From: Paenibacillus durus ATCC 35681
Lineage (GTDB): Bacteria > Bacillota > Bacilli > Paenibacillales > Paenibacillaceae
Assembly (NCBI RefSeq): GCF_000993825.1
Contig: NZ_CP011114.1
Location: 992,001-1,056,000 of the forward strand
Reading direction: 5' to 3'
Length of the DNA: 64,000 bases
In this document: piece after piece, positions 26,942 through 35,134 of the stretch
How positions within the stretch are numbered: the stretch's first letter is position 1
Layout of the letters: each line of letters begins with the position of its first letter
The notes under the pieces: model-generated
What the model saw: only the letters and a program-made list of their open reading frames with translations
Told to the model about the DNA's origin: nothing
Databases searched by the model: none
Translations under genes and position numbers: made by a program

Positions 26942-26944
26942 GCT

Positions 26945-26984
26945 AAGAACCACCCAGTTCGACCGATGCGGACGGTTCTTTTTT
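26945..26984 (+). terminator. Second hairpin terminator
   Basis: AAGAACC (26945-26951) pairs with GGTTCTT (26974-26980), followed by TTTT. It probably backs up the previous terminator and isolates the peptide gene on the other strand. Confidence 0.55.
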
Positions 26985-26998
26985 GTAGAGGATGTTTT

Positions 26999-27118
26999 TT
27001 AGCCATTGACTCCGTGATTAAATGCAATGGCGGTGTCAGCCGATACAGTTGTTGTGGAAAAAGTAACTACGATACTAAGAAATGTTACGATTAACGTTGC
27101 TGTTAATATTTTTTTCAT
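26999..27118 (-). CDS. Secreted signalling propeptide (Phr/AloP-like)
   Basis: 39 codons, ATG at 27118 with AAAAGGAG nine bases before it. The product has a perfect small signal peptide: MKKI, a hydrophobic core (LTATLIVTFLSIVVTF), a threonine-rich stretch and cleavage likely after VSA, leaving the tail DTAIAFNHGVNG. Size, layout and the 44-base overlap with the 3' end of a helical-repeat gene are those of the receptor-peptide pairs of the RRNPP group (Rap-Phr, NprR-NprX, AimR-AimP, and AloR-AloP of Paenibacillus). In those systems the exported peptide is trimmed, re-imported by Opp and binds the receptor. The mature peptide is probably within the last 5-10 residues; this is inference. The gene is too short for most ORF callers. 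Confidence 0.75.
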   Translation of the reverse strand: MKKILTATLIVTFLSIVVTFSTTTVSADTAIAFNHGVNG

Positions 27119-27488
27119 CGGAAAGCACTCCTTTTAAAATATTATCATACACGCCTTGTTGTTCCAGAGTTGCAAATGCACGTATAGTCTCATACATTGC
27201 AATAGTTGTAATAATTTCCCTGAATACATTCATTTTAACTGCTATTGTTAGATAATCAAGCATATAATTTATAGCATCGGGAAACCGCTGCTGATTCATG
27301 TGGTAAATGGATAGCTGGTGAAGCAATTTGATATAATACACACGATTTCCGGTATCTTCATAACTAGAAAAAGTATCTAATTCATGCGGAATGTAAGTAT
27401 CAAGCAGTGGATCGATATTCCACTTATTGAGATTCGCTGCTTCTAACATTGTTATTAAAGGAGTCAAAGATGTACCCCAGCGTGTCAT
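27075..27488 (-). CDS. Short Rap/AloR-like helical-repeat (TPR-type) receptor, possibly truncated
   Basis: 137 residues, all-helical. Paired helices such as RVYYIKLLHQLSIYHMNQQRF followed by PDAINYMLDYLTIAVKMN and IITTIAMYETIRAF are typical of the TPR repeats of RRNPP peptide receptors. Full receptors are 280-450 residues with an N-terminal DNA-binding or phosphatase-binding part; none is encoded upstream here, an in-frame stop lies 30 bases before the ATG, and the ATG abuts GGAGG without spacing. So the gene is either a truncated receptor or a natural short form that sequesters peptide. The propeptide gene overlaps its 3' end. It points away from the NRPS-PKS genes, across a 360-base divergent region. 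Confidence 0.6.
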   Translation of the reverse strand: MTRWGTSLTPLITMLEAANLNKWNIDPLLDTYIPHELDTFSSYEDTGNRVYYIKLLHQLSIYHMNQQRFPDAINYMLDYLTIAVKMNVFREIITTIAMYETIRAFATLEQQGVYDNILKGVLSDEKNINSNVNRNIS

Positions 27489-27692
27489 CCTCCATATTAT
27501 TACAAATATATATAATAATTAACTAGAGGTCAATTCCCATTTTTTCGGGCTTTTCCGGTCGCTGGCCGAATCGTTTGCCCCCGGTATTGCCTCAATCCCC
27601 CCCGTTTTTAAACTCAATCTATAAATTTGGTGCATGATTATGTTAATTGACTATTAAATTTTATAAAAATTCAAATATTAGGAAGATAGTCA

Positions 27693-27722
27693 TTGACACG
27701 AAATCCCAATAAAAAGTATATA
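27693..27722 (+). promoter_or_regulatory. Sigma-A promoter of the NRPS-PKS operon
   Basis: TTGACA (27693-27698), 18-base spacer, TATATA (27717-27722), about 120 bases before the first start codon. The rest of 27489-27848 contains no gene. Confidence 0.7.
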
Positions 27723-27848
27723 GATAGTATGACATCAATAAAAATTAGTAGGGTTCTCATCTATATCCTGATCTTCATGAAAATGGATAGTGTATGGGGT
27801 TATTTGATGTTGGTCAAAGCGAATTTCACGATTTGGGGAGGATAGCTA

Positions 27849-30800
27849 ATGAGCAAAATGTACGTTGGTCTTACAGATGAAAGCGGCAGTACAAAAGAAA
27901 AGATTTTTCAAACGGTTTCCAGTGTGACGGGTCACAGAATTGAAGACATTGATCTTGACATGTTTCTGGAAGATGATTTGGGTCTGGATTCCATTAAGAT
28001 GATTTCGCTCATGAATGAAATGATGAAACTCATCCCTGAAGAAGAACTGGATGAGTTTAATGCTGCCCACCCTGTAGGGTCATTGCTCGTTATGCACACT
28101 GTCCGCGAATTGGTGGGGCTTTTTGAGGAGTGGGAAGCCGCACGAAGACAGGTTGTGGATTATCCGGAAATCGCAGTTACTGCCAGTACCCCATCCATAG
28201 CCGTAGAAACACGCGAACAATTGAGAACGGATATCGGCCAACTGATCTCTGAAATCACCGGCCATAACCCGGAGGATCTTCAAATGGATATGGACTTGGA
28301 AAGTGATCTGGGACTGGATTCGATCAAAATGATTTCGCTCATGAACGCTTTGATGAGACTTATTCCTGCGGACCAGGTAGACGATTTTACAAGCAAATAT
28401 TCCTTCGCTTCGCTGCTGACCCTGCAGACCGTCGAAGATATTGTAGAGTTGTTTGCCGATTGGCGGAAGAATACCGGCATTGCTCCCCAGCCGAGCCTGA
28501 ACGCCGACGCTCCTGTTTTGGTGGAATTTTCTGAAAATGATCCGGAATTACTTGAAATTTTACATACCCAGTATCTATTTCTGGTTACCTATTTGTCCGT
28601 AGCCAACCTCTCCATCAGCACGGGAGTAAAGGTCAAGGGTGAACTGAATCTGGGGAATCTGAGGGAGTCCTGGGGAGAGCTTATTTACCGCCATCCTATC
28701 CTCCGCGGCGTGTTTGCCATGGATCCGGATGCAAGCAGTCTGAAGGGCTACCGCCTGAAATTGCTCAAGGATGCCGTCCCACCGGAAATTTCCGTAGAGG
28801 ATATCCGGCATCTGGACCAGCAGGCACAGCAGCAGGTGATCTCCCGAAAATTTGAAGACGCGCTGAATCGTAAATTTGATATTACAAAGTGGCCGCTGCA
28901 CACCTTCTCTGTAGTACGTACCGCCGATGATGAATACGAGCTCATTCTGGACATCAACCATCTCATCTCGGACGGTCTGGGCAATCAGCAGATCGTGAAG
29001 GAATTGCTGGAGATTTATGGCGCGAGATCGCAAAAGAGAACGGCCCAATTAGGGCCTGCCCTGCTTGCCAAAGAATATAACGATATCGTTATGAAGCTAA
29101 ATCAGTGGGAGTCTCCGGAGGAAACTCAAGTCCTGGACGACTACGTACGGCAGCAGGGAAGGGGAACCTATTTTTTCAACCCCTATAAATCCTTAGGCGC
29201 ATCCGCACCTGTACGCACGCAAGAGCCTGTAATCCATAGCCGGAAATATTGGCTGGATGAGCAGACAACGACTCTCCTCATCCAGCGCACCAAAGCATGG
29301 CGAACTTCCTTGTTTGTTCTTCTGGTGAGCGCGTATTTAAAGACGATCAAACAGCAGGGGGAAGAGCAGAATAAAATTATTCTCAATCTGCCGACAAGCG
29401 GCAAGCTGTACCCCAATCAAGATGCAACGGACGTACTCGGCGCGTTTGCGCAGAATCTGGCCCTCACCTTTACTTGCGACGATGCCGGGGAAGGCTGGGA
29501 ATCACTGATCGGCAGAACCAAAGAAGTCATCAACAGCAAGTTATCTTCAGGAATGGACCGGGCGCAGACCTCCAGAGCCGCACACTTCTCTAAAGACTCG
29601 ATCCGCCTGCACAATGGCAGCATGCCGGAAGCGGCAGCTTCCATGATCCGCTCAACGTTGAAATCAAACCTTTACCTCTCCTTCGTAGGAAATACATCCA
29701 TTGACAAGAGATACGGACAGTACGAAGTCTATGATTATGAAGCTTATACGGGAACCAACCCCGGAACGATAGACAATTTGGTTGAAATCTTTCAAGGCAG
29801 ACTGATGCTCACATCGAACTATGACAGCACCTTTTTTGACGATGGCTACATCGACAAGCATATGGGAAGATTCATCGAAAATATTAACCGGCTCGCCGCT
29901 TTTGAAGTGAAGACCGCCGAGACTCTCTCTGTGGCGCCGAAAGTCAATACTGCTGGCAAAGTTGGAGAAACGGAAGAGAAGCTGCGGGCTATCGCCGAAG
30001 AAATCAGCGCAAGGAAGCTTGGGGCCGAAGACATGTCCCGGGATCTGGAAGCCGAACTCGGTCTGGATTCCCTGCAGCGTATCCGGCTCATCGCGCGGTT
30101 GGGCGGCGTATTCGGGAAGATCGATAAGGGAGCTTTGTTCGAATGCCGGACGCTGAATGAAATGGTTTCCAAACTGACAGGCGTAAGCACAGGCTCGTCT
30201 GCGGATAGCAAATCAGCGGCAGCGGAGGTCCCTTATCTGAAAATCTCCGAACAATCCAAGCTTACGCCGGATGCGATCGCTGTTCTAGACGGTGCACGAA
30301 GCGTCACTTACCGCGAACTGGATGAATTATCCAATCGATTGGCCCACTATCTTCGCTCACAGGGAGTGAAGTCGCAGTCGCTGGTCGGAATTATGACCCT
30401 TCCCGGTCATCTAATGCTGGTCGGAATTTTAGGAATTCTGAAGGCCGGAGCCGCTTATGTTCCTCTTGATCCAGTGTATCCGCCTGAACGGATCAAGTAT
30501 ATTACCCGGCACGCCCAGCTTCAGTTCCTGTTGACGGAACAGCTGCTCAAAGAGCAGGCCGACCACATCGCTCAGGAAAGCCCGTCTGTCCGGACATTGA
30601 TTTATCTGGATGAAGCTGCAGGCAAGCATGAACGTCAAGTCCAGCCTGAATCGGCGCAGTGGAGGAACTACTCCGAGCGCGACCTTGAAGTTGTCAGCTC
30701 CCCGCATGACGTCATGGTCGTTCTGTATACGTCGGGATCAACCGGAAATCCGAAGGGAGTCGTGCTGAATCACCGGGGCTATATGAACCGGCTGGAATGG

Positions 30801-33800
30801 CATCAGGAAACCTTCCGAATCCAGCCCGGTGAACGGGTAGCGCAAAAGACGTCCTGCTGCTTCGATATTTCGGTCTGGGAGCTGTTGTGGCCGTTAATGT
30901 ATGGCGGGACCGTATGTCCTGCAAAGAAGGAGGTAGTCAAGAATCCATGGAGCTTAGCCAAGTGGATGATCGATACCCGCATCAATGTCATGCATTTTGT
31001 ACCTTCATTATTCGGTGAATTTGTAAATTCGCTTGAGGATGAGGAATATGCGTTTCCTGAGCTGCGCTGGCTCATTTTCAGCGGTGAAGGTCTTCCGCTC
31101 TCTCCTGTGCAAAAGTGGATGGACCGGTACGGGAAGTCCACCGGACTCGCCAATCTCTATGGTCCCACCGAGGCTTCCATTGATGTCACTTACCACATCG
31201 TTTCCGAAAGACCGGGGGCGAACGGTGAGCACAGCATTCCTATTGGAAAGCCCATCGACGGTGTGTTTATTAAAAATCTGGATGAGCAGATGCATGAAGT
31301 GCCCGAGGGCGAAATGGGCGAGCTGTGGATTGGCGGCATTCAGCTGGCAAAAGGATATTTGCATGATCCGGAGAAGACCCGTGCGGCCTTCCACCCGAAT
31401 CCGTTCCCGGAAATTCCCGGGGAATTCATTTACCGGACGGGGGATTTAACGGTAAAAAGGGCGGACGGCAGCTATGAATACCATGGCCGTATCGACAATC
31501 AGGTGAAGCTCCGCGGCTTCCGGGTGGAATTGGGCGAGATTGAGGCCGTCTTGGATGCGCATGCCAATATCGACGAGGCAGCCGTCATTGTAGTCGAACC
31601 CGTTCCCGGACAGCAGACGCTGCTGGCCTGCCTATCCGGCAAGACGACCGAGGAAAAAGAAATCAAGGATTTCATTGGCCGGAAGCTCCCCTACTACATG
31701 ATTCCGCATCGTTTGGAGTGGCTGCCGCGGCTGCCGAAGAATCCGAACGGCAAGCTGGACCGCAAAGCGCTGCGCGACCAATTCGGCGGACCGGGTACTC
31801 CGGCGGAGCCTTTGGAGAATTCTCATCTCATAGAGGCCAAAGAGGAGGGCACCCTCCCGCTGGCGCCAGCGCAAAGCTGGCTGATGAATTATTTTGAATC
31901 CCCGTATTGCTGGGCGGGCTTTACCCGGTTTGTATACAACCGGCCGCTGGATTTGCAGCGGTTCAAGAAAGCCGCCGCTTTACTGAACCAGCGTCATGAT
32001 GTGCTGAGAAGCGTTCTGGTGCAGAAGGACTTTGGATGGGAGCAGCGTTTCCTGTCCGAAGAATTAGACAGCAATGTGGATTTCTACGATGGCACTCACA
32101 TGGAGGAAGCCCAAAGAAATGAAGCGATCGAAGCAACTCTGACCGAAGCGATCAAGGGATTGCAGGTTGACCGGTGGCCTTTATGGAGAATTGTCGTCGT
32201 TCAGATTTCAGAGTCGTCGTACGATATTGCGGCGGTTGGTCATCATCTGATCTCGGATGTGATTACCAATCAGCTGTTGGTCCGGGAACTTTGGCAGATT
32301 TATGCCGGGCTCGGGTCGGAAGGGCAGCAAGCGCAGCTTCCGAAGCCCAATGCATATGCCGATTTCATTCAGGCCGTACAGGAACAAAAACGAGTTCATG
32401 GGAAAAGTTATGTGGATTACTGGTCTTCCCAGTTTCCGCCGGAGTCCGCGTTCAAGCTCCCCGCCGATTTTATCAAGGGGCCGAACGATGAGCAGTCCGC
32501 AAGGCTTATCCGCTTCGAATTTGACAAAGCACAGACTTCGACGATACTGGGCCAGGCCAAAAAGCACTTTGGCAGCAATGTATATCCAATTCTGCTGGCT
32601 CCGCTTTACCGGATGCTGGGCAACCTCTTTCAGCGCCCGAAGGTTATTGTCAGTCACCGGGTGCATGGGAGAGAACTGGGAAGCGAGCGGAGCTTTATGC
32701 AGACGCCCGGTAATTTTGCCGTCAATTTCCCGATGGGCATTCATGTGGAGGAGAACAGCAGCTGGCAGGAACTTGTCCGCAGCATTCGTCAAAGTCTGGA
32801 GGAGGTTCCGCTTGGCGGCGTGAGCTATGATCTCGTCTCCGAGAATTTGCCGATCTACATGTACCCGGACGTCAAGCTGACTCCGATCAGGGCCAATTAT
32901 CTCGGAAACCGGGATATGCCGAAGCTGCCGGGCTTTGAATTCTCGAAGGAAGGGCTGGATCGCCGGTTCGCATTGCCGGAGCAAAAAAGAATATCCGTCA
33001 TTGAATTCTTTTTCTCCATCGAGGATGGCAAGCTGGTTGCCGAAATTGAGTATTCGTCCAATCTTCATGCCGCAGCAACGATCAATCGCCTGGCGAAGCA
33101 TTACACCGAAAATATGCTGAACCTGCTCTCGTCGATCGAATCGCCGGCACCTAAGCCTAGATCAAGAGAGGGAGAACTGGCCAATAAAGTGGCCATTGTG
33201 ACCGGCGGCAGCAAGGGTATTGGACGGAGCATCGCGGAGTCCCTGGCCCGGGAGGGAGCCGATATTGTTCTCGTATCCAGATCGGCTGTTCAGCTCCAAG
33301 AAACGGCCGAGGCGATCCGCAAGTTAGGTGCGCAGGTTCTGGCGATATCGGCTGATGTCAGCGATATTTCGAGTGTATATAAGGCCGTAGATCAGGCCAT
33401 GGAGCGTTTCGGCCATATTGATATTCTGGTCAACAGCGCCGGAATCACCGGAATGGCGGCGGCGGCCGATATGAGCCCCGAGATGTGGAACAAGATTATT
33501 CAAGTGAATCTGCTGGGGACGTATCACTTCTGCTATGCGGTTATCCCGCATCTGCTCAGACAGAAGCAGGGCAAGATCATCAATATCGGCTCAGATTCCT
33601 CATTTATCGGTTATCCGATGATGAGCGCCTATGCGGCATCCAAGCATGGTGTTCTCGGGTTGACCCGGTCTTTGTCGGAAGAGCTGAAGAACAGCAATAT
33701 TCAGGTGAACGCGCTTTGCCCGGCGCTCGTGGATACCGATATGGCCCCCGCAGCGTTCAGGGGAAGAGCCATCCCTCCGTCCGGAGTTGCCGACACGGCG

Positions 33801-33938
33801 GTTTTCCTGGCTTCGTCCGCTTCAGATTATATTACCGGCGAAGCGCTGCAAATCTATGGCAAGCAGGATATGAACTGGTTCGGAGCACAGCAGATGCAAA
33901 TGCTGCAGGCTGTTATGCGCAAGCAACCATCATTGTAA
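27849..33938 (+). CDS. NRPS-type megasynthase A: ACP-ACP-C-ACP-A-C-SDR
   Basis: 2029 residues. Two near-identical carrier domains (attachment serines 48 and 158, each in LGLDSIKMIS), a condensation domain (about 185-670; NHLISDG, second His kept), a third carrier (Ser 741, LGLDSLQRI), an adenylation domain (about 770-1305; YTSGSTGNPKG, NLYGPTEAS, NPNGKLDRKAL), a second condensation domain (about 1335-1765; HHLISDV) and an SDR domain (about 1778-2029; TGGSKGIG, SAYAASK with intact YxxxK). Reading the specificity pocket by eye gives D-I-W-H-I-S-L-I-D-K, close to the serine code DVWHLSLIDK. Odd: the carrier comes before the A domain, no carrier stands between A and the second C, and there is no thioesterase. 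GGGGAGG precedes the ATG. The MFS gene follows after 17 bases. Confidence 0.9.
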   Translation: MSKMYVGLTDESGSTKEKIFQTVSSVTGHRIEDIDLDMFLEDDLGLDSIKMISLMNEMMKLIPEEELDEFNAAHPVGSLLVMHTVRELVGLFEEWEAARRQVVDYPEIAVTASTPSIAVETREQLRTDIGQLISEITGHNPEDLQMDMDLESDLGLDSIKMISLMNALMRLIPADQVDDFTSKYSFASLLTLQTVEDIVELFADWRKNTGIAPQPSLNADAPVLVEFSENDPELLEILHTQYLFLVTYLSVANLSISTGVKVKGELNLGNLRESWGELIYRHPILRGVFAMDPDASSLKGYRLKLLKDAVPPEISVEDIRHLDQQAQQQVISRKFEDALNRKFDITKWPLHTFSVVRTADDEYELILDINHLISDGLGNQQIVKELLEIYGARSQKRTAQLGPALLAKEYNDIVMKLNQWESPEETQVLDDYVRQQGRGTYFFNPYKSLGASAPVRTQEPVIHSRKYWLDEQTTTLLIQRTKAWRTSLFVLLVSAYLKTIKQQGEEQNKIILNLPTSGKLYPNQDATDVLGAFAQNLALTFTCDDAGEGWESLIGRTKEVINSKLSSGMDRAQTSRAAHFSKDSIRLHNGSMPEAAASMIRSTLKSNLYLSFVGNTSIDKRYGQYEVYDYEAYTGTNPGTIDNLVEIFQGRLMLTSNYDSTFFDDGYIDKHMGRFIENINRLAAFEVKTAETLSVAPKVNTAGKVGETEEKLRAIAEEISARKLGAEDMSRDLEAELGLDSLQRIRLIARLGGVFGKIDKGALFECRTLNEMVSKLTGVSTGSSADSKSAAAEVPYLKISEQSKLTPDAIAVLDGARSVTYRELDELSNRLAHYLRSQGVKSQSLVGIMTLPGHLMLVGILGILKAGAAYVPLDPVYPPERIKYITRHAQLQFLLTEQLLKEQADHIAQESPSVRTLIYLDEAAGKHERQVQPESAQWRNYSERDLEVVSSPHDVMVVLYTSGSTGNPKGVVLNHRGYMNRLEWHQETFRIQPGERVAQKTSCCFDISVWELLWPLMYGGTVCPAKKEVVKNPWSLAKWMIDTRINVMHFVPSLFGEFVNSLEDEEYAFPELRWLIFSGEGLPLSPVQKWMDRYGKSTGLANLYGPTEASIDVTYHIVSERPGANGEHSIPIGKPIDGVFIKNLDEQMHEVPEGEMGELWIGGIQLAKGYLHDPEKTRAAFHPNPFPEIPGEFIYRTGDLTVKRADGSYEYHGRIDNQVKLRGFRVELGEIEAVLDAHANIDEAAVIVVEPVPGQQTLLACLSGKTTEEKEIKDFIGRKLPYYMIPHRLEWLPRLPKNPNGKLDRKALRDQFGGPGTPAEPLENSHLIEAKEEGTLPLAPAQSWLMNYFESPYCWAGFTRFVYNRPLDLQRFKKAAALLNQRHDVLRSVLVQKDFGWEQRFLSEELDSNVDFYDGTHMEEAQRNEAIEATLTEAIKGLQVDRWPLWRIVVVQISESSYDIAAVGHHLISDVITNQLLVRELWQIYAGLGSEGQQAQLPKPNAYADFIQAVQEQKRVHGKSYVDYWSSQFPPESAFKLPADFIKGPNDEQSARLIRFEFDKAQTSTILGQAKKHFGSNVYPILLAPLYRMLGNLFQRPKVIVSHRVHGRELGSERSFMQTPGNFAVNFPMGIHVEENSSWQELVRSIRQSLEEVPLGGVSYDLVSENLPIYMYPDVKLTPIRANYLGNRDMPKLPGFEFSKEGLDRRFALPEQKRISVIEFFFSIEDGKLVAEIEYSSNLHAAATINRLAKHYTENMLNLLSSIESPAPKPRSREGELANKVAIVTGGSKGIGRSIAESLAREGADIVLVSRSAVQLQETAEAIRKLGAQVLAISADVSDISSVYKAVDQAMERFGHIDILVNSAGITGMAAAADMSPEMWNKIIQVNLLGTYHFCYAVIPHLLRQKQGKIINIGSDSSFIGYPMMSAYAASKHGVLGLTRSLSEELKNSNIQVNALCPALVDTDMAPAAFRGRAIPPSGVADTAVFLASSASDYITGEALQIYGKQDMNWFGAQQMQMLQAVMRKQPSL

Positions 33939-33955
33939 AAGGGGCCTAAGCGATA

Positions 33956-35134
33956 ATGGAGCAACAATCGGGCAAACTTCATGAGCTCTTTGGCGGCGGC
34001 AAAGGGATCATTTACAGCATTGCCCTGCTGGTGGGGACTTCTATGGGTGTCATTACCCCGCTGTCTACCACCCATATGACCGCTAACCATGTTGATGAAA
34101 TTTGGATTGGCGTCATTTCTTCCTCCTACTTTTTCTTTATGGCGCTTGGTTCGGTGTTTGTGGACAGAACGATGAGAGGAAGCAATGTGAAAAAGGTCAT
34201 TACGACAGGTTTGCTGCTCACCGCCGTGTGCGGAGCCCTGTTCCCGCTGTTCACCCTGAATGGGGTCTGGCTGGGGCTGATGTCTTTAATGGGGATTGGC
34301 ATTAGCTGCAATATGGTAGGGATGCAGACGGCGCTGCACAATCTTTCGGATACGAAGAGCCTGGGGATGGTCAACGGCATTTATAGCTTATGCTATGCCC
34401 TGGGACTAATTGTCAGTGCGGCGCTTGCGCCGCAGGTGTATAGCTATACAGTATGGCTGCCGTTCGCTTTCAGCAGTCTATGCCTGATACTTGCCGCGGG
34501 AATCATTCATTTTAAGCTACACGGCGTATTGGTCATTCCCGGGCGCGCCAGGGAAAAGGTCGTTTCCAAAATCAAACCGGCGCTCTTCGGCGCCTTTGTT
34601 TACGGGTTCAGTGAAACGATTGTCGTTGCTTTGTATCCCCTCTATTTAATAAGAGAGCATGTCGCGGTTTCCGAGACAGGATATGCCTTAAGTATCTTTG
34701 TGGTCGGCAGCATTATCGGCCTGCTTCCATTAACCTATCTGGCCGACCGGATGGGACGGAGGAAGTGCCTGGCTTTATGTGTACTCCTTTCCACTATGAC
34801 TGTGATAGGCATAGTTTCCGTGTCGGATTTATCTCTTAAAATGCTATTTTCCTTCGCCGCCGGGTTGATGATCGGGCCGATGTATCCTCTCTCGATGGCA
34901 CTTGCGGTTCAAGATTTGCCGCAAAGCGAGAGGTCCTCGGGAAATGCGTGGTTTACCACTTTCTACGGCTTTGGTTCGGCGGCGGGGCCATTCTTCTCCT
35001 CTGTCGTCATGGACATTTGGGGGCATCGGCATATTTTTACGGCAAGTCTGTTGCTGTTTGGCTTATTTCTGACCCATATGTTTGTGACAAGAAAAGGTTC
35101 AAAAGTACGATTAGCCAAGGAGGAAATGTTGTGA
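33956..35134 (+). CDS. MFS transporter within the biosynthetic operon
   Basis: 392 residues, about 12 helices. The first cytoplasmic loop (SVFVDRTMRGSNVKK) and the equivalent loop in the second half (TYLADRMGRRKCLAL) are the two copies of the MFS motif 'G...DR.GRR'. The second half resembles the YfcJ/CynX-like sugar and drug exporter group (SEMGYALSIF-type pattern; GPMYPLSMAL). It lies 17 bases after megasynthase A and its stop overlaps the GTG of megasynthase B, so it is translated with the assembly line. Export of the product or self-protection is the likely job. Confidence 0.88.
   Translation: MEQQSGKLHELFGGGKGIIYSIALLVGTSMGVITPLSTTHMTANHVDEIWIGVISSSYFFFMALGSVFVDRTMRGSNVKKVITTGLLLTAVCGALFPLFTLNGVWLGLMSLMGIGISCNMVGMQTALHNLSDTKSLGMVNGIYSLCYALGLIVSAALAPQVYSYTVWLPFAFSSLCLILAAGIIHFKLHGVLVIPGRAREKVVSKIKPALFGAFVYGFSETIVVALYPLYLIREHVAVSETGYALSIFVVGSIIGLLPLTYLADRMGRRKCLALCVLLSTMTVIGIVSVSDLSLKMLFSFAAGLMIGPMYPLSMALAVQDLPQSERSSGNAWFTTFYGFGSAAGPFFSSVVMDIWGHRHIFTASLLLFGLFLTHMFVTRKGSKVRLAKEEML

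Noticed and set aside
32208..33101. 297-codon open frame on the minus strand
   Set aside because: Antisense to the second condensation domain; no family features.
34948..35130. Upstream extension of megasynthase B to an ATG inside the MFS gene
   Set aside because: The GTG at 35131 has GGAGG at the right distance and sits at the MFS stop; the extension encodes an out-of-frame piece of the transporter.
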